Positions 50,938 through 60,384 of a stretch of DNA of 64,000 nucleotides are shown one piece after another (positions within the stretch are counted from its first letter, which is position 1; every line of letters begins with the position of its first letter). Where the stretch lies: assembly GCA_963721385.1 (NCBI GenBank), contig CAVRJB010000013.1, positions 1,000,263-1,064,262 of the forward strand, given 5' to 3'. The translations under genes and the position numbers were made by a program. The notes beneath the pieces are model-generated. The model did no database searches and was not told where the DNA came from. It was given only the letters and a program-made list of their open reading frames with translations. The stretch is from DAOMFB01 sp963721385. GTDB taxonomy: Bacteria > Acidobacteriota > Thermoanaerobaculia > UBA5066.

Positions 50938-51600
50938 TCAGAGCTTCATCTCCGGAACGTCGCCGGAAACCTCGAGCGGCGGCTCCGTGGCGGCCCGGAT
51001 CTCCTCCACCCCGACGCCCGGCGCGCGCTCGACGAGGCGCAGGCCTCCGCCCGGCTTCACGTCGAGGACGGCGAGGTCCGTGATGACCCGGTGGACGCAC
51101 CGGCGCCCGGTCAGCGGCAGCGTGCAGCGGTTCAGGATCTTCCTCTCGCCGCTCTTCGCGACGTGCTCCATCGTCACCACGACACGACGGGCGGCGGCGA
51201 CGAGGTCCATCGCGCCCCCCATTCCCTTCACCAGGCGGCCCGGGATCATCCAGTTCGCGAGCGAGCCTTCCGCGTCCACCTGCATCGCGCCGAGGATGCA
51301 GAGGTCGATGTGCCCGCCGCGGATCATCGCGAAGGAGTCGGCGGAGGAGAAGAACGAGGCGCCGGGAACGACGGTGACCGTCTCCTTCCCCGCGTTGATG
51401 AGGTCGGGGTCGACAGCGGATTCCGCCGGATAGGGGCCCATGCCGAGGATCCCGTTCTCGGACTGGAGGATCACCTCCATCTCCTTCGGGATCAGGTTCG
51501 ACACGAGCGTCGGCATGCCGATGCCGAGGTTCACGTACATGCCGTCGCGCAGCTCCTGCGCGGCACGCTTCACGATGCCGTCCCGGTCGAGCTTTCCCAT
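50938..51600 (-). CDS. scoB: 3-oxoacid CoA-transferase subunit B
   Basis: 220 residues. Catalytic Glu in ILQSENGILGMGP; LGIGMPTLVSNLIP and GGHIDLCILGAMQVD are characteristic. With subunit A it moves CoA between succinyl-CoA (or acetyl-CoA) and acetoacetate. ATG two bases after scoA stop. Operon with thiolase upstream. Confidence 0.93.
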   Translation of the reverse strand: MGKLDRDGIVKRAAQELRDGMYVNLGIGMPTLVSNLIPKEMEVILQSENGILGMGPYPAESAVDPDLINAGKETVTVVPGASFFSSADSFAMIRGGHIDLCILGAMQVDAEGSLANWMIPGRLVKGMGGAMDLVAAARRVVVTMEHVAKSGERKILNRCTLPLTGRRCVHRVITDLAVLDVKPGGGLRLVERAPGVGVEEIRAATEPPLEVSGDVPEMKL

Positions 51601-51602
51601 GG

Positions 51603-52313
51603 CTACTTCCTGACCGTCCTTCTCTCGATCCGCTTCACCCGCGGGGCGACGACGACGCGGTGAACGTAGATGCCGGGCGTGTCGACCTCGTCCGGGTCGA
51701 TCGCGCCCGCCGGCACGAGCTCCTCGACCTCGGCGATCGTGATCTTCCCGGCGGTGGCGGCCATCGGATTGAAGTTGCGCGCCGTCTTCCGGTAGACCAG
51801 GTTGCCGAGGCGGTCGGCCTTCCAGGCGGCGACGAGGGCGAAGTCCCCGACGATGCCGCGTTCGAGGACGACCTCGCGTCCATCGAACGTCCGCGTCTCC
51901 TTCCCCTCGGCGACGACCGTTCCGACGCCGGTCGGCGTGTAGAAGCCGGCGATCCCGGCACCGCCCGCGCGCATCCGCTCGGCGAGCGTTCCCTGCGGGC
52001 AGAACTCCAGCTCCAGCTCCCCGGCCAGGAACTGCCGCTCGAACTCCGCGTTCTCGCCGACGTACGACGAGAGCATCTTCCGGATCTTGCGCTTCCCGAG
52101 GAGGATCCCGAGACCCCAGTCGTCGACGCCGCAGTTGTTCGAGACGCAGGTCAGCCCCGAAACGTCCCGGTCGGCGAGGGCGCCGATGAGGTTCTCCGGG
52201 ATGCCGCAGAGCCCGAAGCCGCCGACGATCAGGAGGGCGCCCGACGGGATGTCGGCGACCGCTTTCGCGGCGGCGTCGCGCGGGGAGGCCGCTTTGACCA
52301 CTTTATCGATCAC
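51603..52313 (-). CDS. scoA: 3-oxoacid CoA-transferase subunit A
   Basis: 236 residues; GGFGLCGIPENLI glycine-rich loop, NNCGVDDWGLGILL, and AFYTPTGVGTVVAEGKE-like region (reads GFYTPTGVGTVVAEGKE). GTG start. Forms a heteromer with the following subunit B; together with the thiolase 31 bases upstream it completes acetoacetate activation and cleavage to acetyl-CoA. Confidence 0.93.
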   Translation of the reverse strand: MIDKVVKAASPRDAAAKAVADIPSGALLIVGGFGLCGIPENLIGALADRDVSGLTCVSNNCGVDDWGLGILLGKRKIRKMLSSYVGENAEFERQFLAGELELEFCPQGTLAERMRAGGAGIAGFYTPTGVGTVVAEGKETRTFDGREVVLERGIVGDFALVAAWKADRLGNLVYRKTARNFNPMAATAGKITIAEVEELVPAGAIDPDEVDTPGIYVHRVVVAPRVKRIERRTVRK

Positions 52314-52344
52314 GTCAGACCTCGCTGAAGTTCTTCCGCCGCCT

Positions 52345-53529
52345 CTACAGCGCCTCGACGACGACCGCCACCGCTTCGCCCCCGCCGATGCAGATCGACG
52401 CGAGGCCGTACTTCTTCTTCCGGGCGCGGAGGGCGTGGACGAGCGTCGTCAGGATCCGCGCGCCCGAGGCGCCGATCGGGTGCCCGAGCGCCACGGCGCC
52501 GCCGTTCACATTGACCCGGTTGGGATCGAGGTCGAGCTCCTCGACGAACGCCATGGCCACGACCGCGAAGGCCTCGTTCACCTCGAAAAGGTCGATGTCG
52601 GCGAGCGAAAGCCCGGCCCGCTCGGCCGCCTTCCTCGCTGCCGCCACGGGCGCCGTCGTGAACCACTCCGGCTCCTGCGCGTGGGAGGCCTGCGCGACGA
52701 TCCGGGCCACGGGCTTCGCGCCAAGCGACGCGGTCGCCTCCTCGGTCGCGAGGACGAGCGCCGCCGCGCCGTCGTTGACCTTCGAGGCGTTCGCCGCCGT
52801 GACCGTGCCGTCCTTCTGGAACGCCGGCTTCAGCGACCCCATCTTGTCGAGCTTCTCCTGCGGCGTCGCGAACGGCTCCTCGTCCCGGTCGACGGACGTC
52901 GGGCCTTTCTTCCCCTCGATCGTCACCGTCGCGAACTCGGCGTTGAAGTCGCCCGATTCGTTCGCGCGCTTGGCTCTCTGGTAGCTCTCGAGGGCGAAGG
53001 CGTCCTGCTTCTCGCGCGTGAAGGCGTACTTTCCCGCGCACATCTCGGCGCAGTTCCCCATGTGGATGTTCTTGTACGGGTCCCAGAGCCCGTCCGAGAT
53101 CATCGAGTCGAGGAGCTGGCCGTGCCCCATCCGGAGCCCGAGCCGCCCTTTCGGCACGAGGTACGGCGCGTTCGACATCGACTCCATGCCGCCGGCGACG
53201 ACGACCGAAAACTCGGAGGTCCGGAGGGCGTTGGCGCCGTCCATCACCGCGCGGAGGCCCGAACCGCAGACCTTGTGCACCGTGATGCAGCCCGCCGAGG
53301 GCGGGAGCCCGGCGCCGAGAGCCGCCTGGCGCGCGGGGGCCTGGCCGATGCCGGCCTGCAGAACGTTGCCGAACCAGACGTGCTCGACGCGCTCGGCGGG
53401 GACGCCGGCGCGCTCGAGTGCGGCGGAGATGGCGACGCTCCCGAGCTTCGGGGCGGGAAGGGAGGAAAGGGAGCCGAGGAACGACCCGATGGGCGTCCGG
53501 GCCGCGGAGAGGATCAGGACGTCGTTCAT
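52345..53529 (-). CDS. Acetyl-CoA C-acetyltransferase (thiolase)
   Basis: 394 residues. Nucleophilic Cys in HKVCGSGLRAVM, GGMESMSNAPY, GGAVALGHPIGASGAR and the second Cys in CIGGGEAVA. Cleaves or condenses acetoacetyl-CoA. Head of a seven-gene minus-strand operon running through scoAB into lptD and ubiA. A GGAG site precedes ATG; TACAAT at 53584-53589 on the same strand may be its -10, giving a leader of about 45 bases. Confidence 0.94.
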   Translation of the reverse strand: MNDVLILSAARTPIGSFLGSLSSLPAPKLGSVAISAALERAGVPAERVEHVWFGNVLQAGIGQAPARQAALGAGLPPSAGCITVHKVCGSGLRAVMDGANALRTSEFSVVVAGGMESMSNAPYLVPKGRLGLRMGHGQLLDSMISDGLWDPYKNIHMGNCAEMCAGKYAFTREKQDAFALESYQRAKRANESGDFNAEFATVTIEGKKGPTSVDRDEEPFATPQEKLDKMGSLKPAFQKDGTVTAANASKVNDGAAALVLATEEATASLGAKPVARIVAQASHAQEPEWFTTAPVAAARKAAERAGLSLADIDLFEVNEAFAVVAMAFVEELDLDPNRVNVNGGAVALGHPIGASGARILTTLVHALRARKKKYGLASICIGGGEAVAVVVEAL

Positions 53530-53632
53530 GTGGCGCGTGCTCCGTTCAGGACCCGACCGGCGGGACGCCGCGGGCGAAATCCCATTGTATCCGCACGCGC
53601 GGCCGGGCGGCGGCCCGGCGGGGACCGGCTGC

Positions 53633-53638
53633 TACGAT
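53633..53638 (+). promoter_or_regulatory. -10-like hexamer TACGAT, 6 nt before ruvX
   Basis: TACGAT, six bases, ATG 53645. Identical hexamer and spacing to the rsmI and SurA-like promoters; leaderless start inferred. Confidence 0.5.
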
Positions 53639-53644
53639 CTCCGC

Positions 53645-54073
53645 ATGCGCGTCCTCGCGGTCGATTTCGGCGAGCGGCGGATCGGGATCGCGGTCTCGGA
53701 CGAGAGCGGCGAGATCGTCCTTCCGGTCGGGACGATCGCGCGTCGAAGCGACGCCCAGGCGGTCCGGGAGATCGCCGAAGCCGCCCGGGAGCGCGAGGCC
53801 GGCCGAATCGTCGTCGGACACCCGCTCGGCAAGGACGGCGCCGAGGGCCTGATTGCGCGTCGCGCCCGGAACTTCGCGAAGCGCCTTTCGGAGCTGTCGG
53901 GCCTGCCGGTCGCGCTGCACGACGAAGGGCTCACGTCGCACGCGGCCGACTGGAACCTGGCAGACGCGGGCATCCGCTCCGGGCGGCGGGATGCCCTCCG
54001 CGACGCCGAGGCCGCGGCCGTCCTCCTCCGCGACTTTCTCTCCGACGAGCACGCCCGCCGGCCGGGCGGATGA
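53645..54073 (+). CDS. ruvX: Pre-16S rRNA nuclease YqgF / RuvX
   Basis: 142 residues, RNase H-like YqgF fold: VLAVDFGERRIGIAVSDESG, GRIVVGHPLGKDGAEG, LHDEGLTSHAADW and DAEAAAVLLRDFL. Family function is maturation of the 16S rRNA 5' end, with a once-proposed Holliday-resolvase role. mltG follows after 22 bases, the usual ruvX(yqgF)-mltG pair. Confidence 0.93.
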   Translation: MRVLAVDFGERRIGIAVSDESGEIVLPVGTIARRSDAQAVREIAEAAREREAGRIVVGHPLGKDGAEGLIARRARNFAKRLSELSGLPVALHDEGLTSHAADWNLADAGIRSGRRDALRDAEAAAVLLRDFLSDEHARRPGG

Positions 54074-54095
54074 CGGGCGGGGGGCCGGCGCAACG

Positions 54096-55169
54096 ATGCT
54101 GAAGACCTCAACCGCCCGAAAACGGCACCTCTACCCGATCGCGGTCTGGGCGGCCGTCTCTCTCGTCGTGACCGTGCTGGCGCTCGCGGGACTCGTCCTC
54201 GTCGGCGTCAAGATGCCGTACCGGGGCTTCACGGCGGACTCCATCCTGATCCAGATCCCGCCGCGCACGCCGACGGTCGAGATCCTGACGACGCTCGAGA
54301 GGGCGGGCATCCTCCGCGACTGGAGGCTCGGGCTCGTGGCTCTCCGCATCGTCCACCACGGCAAGACGCTCAAGGCGGGCGAGTACCGCTTCACCGGGGA
54401 GCGGACGCCCGAGCAGGTCGTCCTCTCGATCGTCGCCGGAGACGTCGTCACCTACCGGATCACGGTCCCGGAGGGCTTCACCGCCGACGAGGTCTTCACT
54501 CTCTTCACGTCGCAGGGCTTCGGCTTCCCGGCCGACTACCGCTGGCTCTTCGAGCATCCGGCCGAACTCGAGGGGGTGCCGGCCGGCGCCCCGTCGCTCG
54601 AGGGGTTCCTCTTCCCGGACACCTACACCGTGACCCGGTCGATGTCCGCGCGCGAGATCGTCACGACGATGACGCGCCAGTTCGCACGGAAGCTCCCCGC
54701 CCGGTACGAGGAGCGGGCGAGAGAGAAGGGGCGGACACTTCTCTCGGCCGTCACGCTCGCGTCGCTCGTCGAGAAGGAGACGGCGATCGCCGAGGAGCGC
54801 GCGCTCGTTGCCGCCGTCTATGCCAACCGTCTCCGGAAGGGGATGCTCCTGCAGGCCGACCCGACGACGATCTACGCGCTGAAGCGGCTCGGGCAGTGGC
54901 GCGGAAACCTCCCTCGCTCGCAGCTGACCGTCGACGAGGTCTACAACACGTACGCCCGCGCCGGGCTGCCACCGGGCCCGATCTGCAATCCCGGCCTCGC
55001 CGCCCTCGAGGCCGCGGTGGAGCCGGCCGACGTCCCGTTCCTCTTCTTCGTGGCGCAGGGCGACGGCTCGCACCTCTTCTCGGAGAGCTACGAAGAGCAG
55101 CAGCGGAACGTGGCACGCTATTTCGAGGCGCGTCGGGCGGCCCGCGAGGCCGGGGGCGTCGAGCGCTAG
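54096..55169 (+). CDS. mltG: Endolytic murein transglycosylase
   Basis: 357 residues. One N-terminal membrane helix (about 14-38), LysM-like middle (GEYRFTGERTPEQVVLSIV), and YceG catalytic domain with LASLVEKETAIAEER (catalytic Glu about 226-228), ADPTTIYAL and YNTYARAGLPPGPICNPG. Cuts nascent glycan strands at the inner membrane. ATG start matches family N-terminus. Confidence 0.94.
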   Translation: MLKTSTARKRHLYPIAVWAAVSLVVTVLALAGLVLVGVKMPYRGFTADSILIQIPPRTPTVEILTTLERAGILRDWRLGLVALRIVHHGKTLKAGEYRFTGERTPEQVVLSIVAGDVVTYRITVPEGFTADEVFTLFTSQGFGFPADYRWLFEHPAELEGVPAGAPSLEGFLFPDTYTVTRSMSAREIVTTMTRQFARKLPARYEERAREKGRTLLSAVTLASLVEKETAIAEERALVAAVYANRLRKGMLLQADPTTIYALKRLGQWRGNLPRSQLTVDEVYNTYARAGLPPGPICNPGLAALEAAVEPADVPFLFFVAQGDGSHLFSESYEEQQRNVARYFEARRAAREAGGVER

Positions 55170-55188
55170 AATCGCTCCCGACTTCGAC

Positions 55189-57108
55189 ATGAGCGCGTCT
55201 CTGCCCTCTCCGAGGCCGTTCGGGCCCTATCTGCTTCTGCGCCAGCTCGCCGCCGATCCGCTCGGCAGCCTCTGGCGCGCCGGCACGGAGGGGCGGCCCC
55301 GGCTGAAGCCCTTCGTCACGATCCGGCTCTTCGAAGGCGCCGCGATCGACCGGAGCGCGCTGCTGAAGGCGATGGAGTCCGCCGTCGAGGTGATCGACGA
55401 CGTGAAAGGCCCCACCGTGGCCCGCGGAGCCGTCTTCGGGGCCGTCGACGACCTGCCTTTCGCGGCCATCGAGGACGTCCCCGGCCAGACTCTCGAGGCG
55501 TTCCTTGCGCCGCCGGCGCCGGAAGCCGGCCTTCCCCTCGAGCACGCTCTCCTCGTCGTCGAGCGCGTCCTCGCGGCGCTCGAGGGCGCGCGGCCCGTCG
55601 AGATCGTCACCGGCGCGCCCCATGGCTTCCTCGTTCCCTCATTCGTCCACGTCTCCTACGGCGGGGAGCCGCGGGTCTGGGGCTTCGGCCTCGGGCCGGC
55701 GCTTCTCCCCGCGCTGCGCGAGCCGGCGCTCCACGCGGCCTTCGCGCCCTACGTCGCACCCGAGGTCCTTCTCTCGGCCCGGCCGACGACGACGGGTGAC
55801 GTCTACTCGGTCGCCGCGCTCCTCTTCGAAGCGCTGGTCGGGCGCCCTCCGGCGCCCGGCGGAACGCTCGCCGCCGTCGACGCGGCGCGCCTGGCCATCG
55901 ACGGGCGGAGCGTCCCGGACGACGTCAAGCAGATTCTCCGCCGGGGCCTCGACCCGGACCCGGCCCGCCGCGAGAAAGACGTCGCCGAACTCCGCCGCGA
56001 CGTCGGCCGCCTCGTCCACGGCGGTCCCTACGCCGCGAGCACGTTCAACCTCGCGTTCTTCGCGGAGAAGCTCTTCGAGAAGACGATCCTCGCCGAAAGC
56101 CGGCAGCGCGAAACCGAGGAGCAGCTCGGGATGGACAAGCTGCCGGCACCGCGAGCGGTCCCGCCGGCAGTCCCCGCCCCCGGGCCTCCTCCGCGAAAGG
56201 ACGTCGCCGGGTCCGGATCGGCGCCAAGGCCCCGCGTCGACGGGAGCGGTGCGCGCCGGGTCCCGGCCGCCGCCCCGCCGGAGCGCGTCGTGGCGCGGAC
56301 CATGGCGGACCCGCCCACGAAGAGCACGATCGGCGGTCCTCCCCCCTGGCTCGTCGCCGGCGGCGTGGCCATCCTGCTCGGCGCCCTCGCCTTCGGCGTC
56401 TGGAAGCTGCGAGGCGGCGGCGCCCCTCCCCCGCCGCTGCCGGCCCCCGTCCCCACCACCGCCCCGACGGTGCCCCCTGAAACACCGGCTCCGGTCGTCG
56501 TCGGGAAGGACGACCCGCTCTTCCAGCAGGCCGTCCAGGAGCGGCTGCTGGAGGAGATGAAGAAACGGGACGCGCAGCAGCAGCGGGACCGGCAGATCGC
56601 GCAGAAAAAATTGCAATCCGATCTGGACCACGCCGCCGAGGAGGCGCGCAAAGCGCGCGACGCTGACGAGGCCGCGCGCGCGGCTCGGGACCGGAACGAC
56701 CGGGACGAGGCCCTGCGGCTCGCAAAGGAGGCCCAGGAGGCGCGCAAACGCGCCGACGAGGCCGCCGCCGTGACGGCGCGGGCGGCCGAGGCTCCCGCGG
56801 CCAAGGAAGGCGACCTCGTAGAGCTCTCGCAGGTCGACACCGAGCCGTCGGTCCTGCGTTCGGTCCGGCCGGACGTCTCGCCACTGGCGCGGACCCGCCG
56901 CGTCGGCGGGACGGTCCTCCTTCGCGTCCTCGTGAACGAGCGGGGTCAATCGGAAGAAGTCGAAGTCCTCCGGGACACGACGCCGAAGGTCGGTCTCGGC
57001 GAAACCTCGAAGGCGGCCGTTCTGAAGTGGACCTGGACCCCCGCCTCGAAAGACGGCCGGAAAGTCAGAACCTGGATGACGGTTCAGGTCCCCTTCGTGG
57101 CGCAGTAG
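55189..57108 (+). CDS. Pseudokinase-TonB C-terminal fusion protein
   Basis: 639 residues with an unusual layout. 1-285: Ser/Thr-kinase-like domain starting FGPYLLLRQLAADPLGSLW; the VAIK Lys is replaced (VTIR), the HRD loop reads HGFLVP, DFG reads WGFGLG, but APYVAPEV and GDVYSVAALLFEALVGRPP remain, so it is probably inactive. Then Pro/Ala linker, one membrane helix (about 385-405), a charged coiled coil rich in Ala, Arg, Glu (about 437-540), and a TonB C-terminal domain (about 545-639: GGTVLLRVLVNERGQSEEV, LKWTWTPA). TAGAAT lies 16 bases before the ATG. Confidence 0.85.
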   Translation: MSASLPSPRPFGPYLLLRQLAADPLGSLWRAGTEGRPRLKPFVTIRLFEGAAIDRSALLKAMESAVEVIDDVKGPTVARGAVFGAVDDLPFAAIEDVPGQTLEAFLAPPAPEAGLPLEHALLVVERVLAALEGARPVEIVTGAPHGFLVPSFVHVSYGGEPRVWGFGLGPALLPALREPALHAAFAPYVAPEVLLSARPTTTGDVYSVAALLFEALVGRPPAPGGTLAAVDAARLAIDGRSVPDDVKQILRRGLDPDPARREKDVAELRRDVGRLVHGGPYAASTFNLAFFAEKLFEKTILAESRQRETEEQLGMDKLPAPRAVPPAVPAPGPPPRKDVAGSGSAPRPRVDGSGARRVPAAAPPERVVARTMADPPTKSTIGGPPPWLVAGGVAILLGALAFGVWKLRGGGAPPPPLPAPVPTTAPTVPPETPAPVVVGKDDPLFQQAVQERLLEEMKKRDAQQQRDRQIAQKKLQSDLDHAAEEARKARDADEAARAARDRNDRDEALRLAKEAQEARKRADEAAAVTARAAEAPAAKEGDLVELSQVDTEPSVLRSVRPDVSPLARTRRVGGTVLLRVLVNERGQSEEVEVLRDTTPKVGLGETSKAAVLKWTWTPASKDGRKVRTWMTVQVPFVAQ

Positions 57109-57117
57109 GCGCCGGCC

Positions 57118-58311
57118 TTACTTGGCCGGGGCGGGCGGCGTCGGAAGCGGCAGGCCTTTCCCCCCGAGGTAGGTCTTCCGGAGGAACTCCTCCATCAGGT
57201 TGTCGGAGAACCAGGAGACGGCGACGCCGTCGATGAAGAACGTCGGCGTGGCGCGGACCCGGACGGCGAAGCCCTCTTCGAGGTCCGCCAGGACTCTTCC
57301 GTTCGACTTGGCCTGCAGGTAGCACGCCTTGAAGGCCGCGTCGGGAACGTCGTTCGCGGCCGCGAAGTCGAGAGCGAAGGCGTCGACCGCCGCGACGTTC
57401 AGCTGCTCCTGCTTGGCGTAGATGTTGGACTTGAACCGGAAATAGAGCTCGGGATTCCGGTCGAAGAAGCAGCGGGCCGCCGACGCCGCGCGGAAGGCCC
57501 ACGGGTGCGCCACCGTGAGCGGGAAGCTCTTGGCGTATCGCCTGATCTTCAGCTCTTTGCCCATCTTCGCGAGGAGCGCCTCCCAGTCCTGCGCCCGTCT
57601 CTTGCAGAAGCCGCATTCCATGTCCGAGTACTCGACGACCGTGATCTTCGCGTCGGCGGGGCCGGCCGACGGCGTGTCGTTGAGCTTGATGATCTCCCGA
57701 CGCTGCTCGGCCGCGCTCTTGTTCCGGTCCCACGGACGCCCGATCAGGAGGATGGCGCCGTCGATCGCCGAAACGTAGGCGGTCATCGAGTACGAGCCGT
57801 AGCCCGTGTCGGGACGGATCACGACGCCCTTCCACCCCGTCCGGTCGAGCGACGGATCGAGCGCCATCCTGAAGTTCGCCTGGAAGTACTTCTTCAGCGA
57901 CTCCTTCAGGCCGGCGAGATCGGCGTCGGTCCGGACGGGCGCCGGGTTCTTCAGCCTTTCCTCGTCGCCGAAGGCGTCGCCGATCAGGACGAACCGGCTC
58001 CCCTCCTCGAGCACCGCGAAGAGCTGGTCGTTCGCCCGCGCGTCGCCCGCATAGCTCTTCATCACCCGGACCAGCTTCCCGCCCGGGAGCCTGACCTGCG
58101 GGACCTCTTCGACCTTCGCCTCGCCGGGGCCCCACGTGAAGAAGCCCTCGAGCCAGGCGGTCAGAGCGGCGTCCTTCACCTCGGGGGGCTTCGGCGCCGA
58201 CGTGGACGCCGCTTTCGGAGGCGGTGCGGCTTTCTGAGGCGCCTGCGCGACGGCAGCGGGGGCGATGGCCAGGACGACGGCGACGGCACGGAATCGATGG
58301 AGCGTGGACAT
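57118..58311 (-). CDS. DsbA-like periplasmic thioredoxin-fold protein with N-terminal extension
   Basis: 397 residues. Signal peptide (VAVVLAIAPAAVAQ), Ala/Pro/Lys linker, an N-terminal domain of about 180 residues I do not recognise, and a C-terminal DsbA/Thioredoxin_4 domain with redox centre YSDMECGFCKRRA and cis-Pro RATPTFFIDG. Probably forms or isomerises disulfides in exported proteins. Convergent with the pseudokinase gene (nine bases between stops). GGAGGG precedes the ATG. Confidence 0.85.
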   Translation of the reverse strand: MSTLHRFRAVAVVLAIAPAAVAQAPQKAAPPPKAASTSAPKPPEVKDAALTAWLEGFFTWGPGEAKVEEVPQVRLPGGKLVRVMKSYAGDARANDQLFAVLEEGSRFVLIGDAFGDEERLKNPAPVRTDADLAGLKESLKKYFQANFRMALDPSLDRTGWKGVVIRPDTGYGSYSMTAYVSAIDGAILLIGRPWDRNKSAAEQRREIIKLNDTPSAGPADAKITVVEYSDMECGFCKRRAQDWEALLAKMGKELKIRRYAKSFPLTVAHPWAFRAASAARCFFDRNPELYFRFKSNIYAKQEQLNVAAVDAFALDFAAANDVPDAAFKACYLQAKSNGRVLADLEEGFAVRVRATPTFFIDGVAVSWFSDNLMEEFLRKTYLGGKGLPLPTPPAPAK

Positions 58312-58372
58312 CTTCTCGAAAGCCCTCCTCGGACCGAATGCGACCCCGGAGCTTACGCGAACTGAAGCCCCG

Positions 58373-60384
58373 TCAGCCTTCGGGGTGGAGCCTGATGAGG
58401 ACGTCGCCCGCGCTCACGGCCTGTCCGGCGGAGACGGCCACGGGGTCCACGGGTGCCGTCCCGGGGCGCCTTGACCTCGTTCTCCATCTTCATCGCCTCG
58501 AGGACCAGGAGCGGCTGCCCCGCCGTCACGGCGTCTCCCGGCGCCACGACGACGCGGAGAACCCGCCCTGGCATCGCGGCCGGCACCACGTTGCCCTTCT
58601 TCGAACGGCCACGGCCGCCGCCGGCCTGGGCGAGTGCCGCCAGCTCGTCCACGAGCTCGAACGCCAGCACGGCGCTGCCGAACCAGGCGCGAAGCGTCCC
58701 GTCCGCGTCGGGCTCGAGGCTCACTTCGATCTGCCGGCCGTCCTCGAGGACGAAGGACCAGACCCCCGGCCGCAGGGAGGCGGCGTGACCCGCCACGGCG
58801 GTGTCGTCCACGATCACCGAGCACGCGGGAGCCGGGCGCTCCATCAGGAGCGGCGTCCCGGGCGATGCGCCGTTCGCGCCTCGCGCGCGGAACTTCACGT
58901 GCGCACCCCGAAGGTCGGCCGCGCGGTACGCCAGGCGGAGCCGCCGGCCCGGGCCGGCTCGGGCCGGGCGGCCGTCGCGCGCGAGGCGGCGTCGAGCGCC
59001 GCGGCAGCGAACGAGGCGTCCCGCTGCAGCGGGGTGGGAGCCGCCGGGGTGGCCCACCCGTCGAGAAACTGCGTCGAGACTCGGTTGGCGAGGACGTCCG
59101 GGTCCTGGAGGAGGGCGAGGAAGAAGGAATCGAGGTCTCGATCCCCTCGACGCGGGCCTCGTTGAGGGCGCGCCGCGCCCGCCGGATCGCCTCGTCGCGG
59201 TCTTTCCCCCAGATGACGAACTTCGCGACCATCGGGTCGTAGTCGAGGGGGACGACGTCTCCCTCCTCGACTCCCGAGTCGACCCGGACGCCGGGCCCCT
59301 GCGGCCGGCGCAGACGGTGGATCTTGCCCGGCGAGGGGGCGAAATTGTTGCCGCGTCCTCCGCGTAGATCCGGCACTGGATCGGCGTGGCCGCGCGGCTC
59401 CGGGCGCGCGGCGATCTCATCGGCTTCCCCAGGGCGATCCAGATCGATGTCGGCGACGAGGTTCACGCCGTAGACGGCCTCGGTGACCGGGTGCTCGACC
59501 TGGATCCGCGTGTTCATCTCCAGGAAGAAGGACCGCCCGTCCTTCGCAAGGAGGAACTCGACCGTCCCGGCCGACACGTAGTTCACCGCCTTCGCCGCCG
59601 CGACGGCGACTTCCTCCATCCGGGAGCGGAGGTCGGGCAGTGGCCGCCGACGGGCACTCCTCGAGAACCTTCTGGTGGCGCCTCTGGAGCGAGCACTCGC
59701 GCTCGCCGAGCGCCAGCACCTTTCCTGTGGAGTCCCCGAGGACCTGGACCTCGATGTGGCGCGGATTCTCGACGAAGAGCTCGGCGTAGACGGCCGGGTC
59801 GGCGAAATAGGACTTCGCCTCGCTCTCGCCCGGGCGAAGGCCGCCGCGACCTCGTCGCGGCTCCGGACGACCCGCATCCCCTTCCCGCCGCCCCCGGCGG
59901 CCGCCTTCAGGAGGAGCGGATACCCGTTCGCGTCGCCGAACGCCGCGATCTCGGCGGGTCCTTCGCGGCTGTCGTCATGCCGGGCACGACCGGGACGCCG
60001 GCCGCGAGCATCCGGGCCCGTGAGGCGGTCTTCGATCCCATCGCGGCGATCGAAGCGGGCGACGGCCCGACCCAGGTCAGGCCGGCGTCGAGGACGGCCT
60101 GCGCGAAGGCGGCGTTTTCGGCAAGGAATCCGTAGCCGGGATGGACGAGCGTCGCGCCCGTCGCCTTCGCGGCGTCCAGGATCTTCTGCGGCACCAGGTC
60201 GACTCGCGCGCGGGGGGCGGGCCGATCGGGACCGCGTAGTCGCGAGAGGCGGACGTGGAGCGACATCCGGTCCGTCTCCGAGTAGACGGCCACCGGAATG
60301 ATCTCGAGGTCGCGACAGGCCCGGATCATCCGGGTGGCGGGAGATCTCGCCTCGATTGGCAATGAGCAGTCTGGTTTCGCTCAC
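58373..60384 (-). CDS. Biotin-dependent acyl-CoA carboxylase alpha subunit (many frameshifts)
   Basis: Biotin carboxylase plus biotin carrier protein, about 670 residues if repaired (AccA/PccA/MccA length). Pieces in different frames: ETRLLIANRGEI at the GTG start, GATLVHPGYGFLAENAAFAQ, KAAAGGGGKGMRVVRS, EFLLAKDGRSFFLEMNTRIQ, EHPVTEAVYGVNLV and the biotin motif LVLEAMKMENEVKAP, ending LIRLHPEG before TGA 58373. The start overlaps the beta-subunit stop (GTGA). Conservation in all pieces argues for sequencing error, not decay. Substrate (propionyl-, acetyl- or methylcrotonyl-CoA) unresolved. Confidence 0.82.

Noticed and set aside
50936..51100. N-terminal extension of LptD to 51100
   Set aside because: It overlaps scoB out of frame and hides the signal peptide; TTG 50935 gives a normal exported protein.
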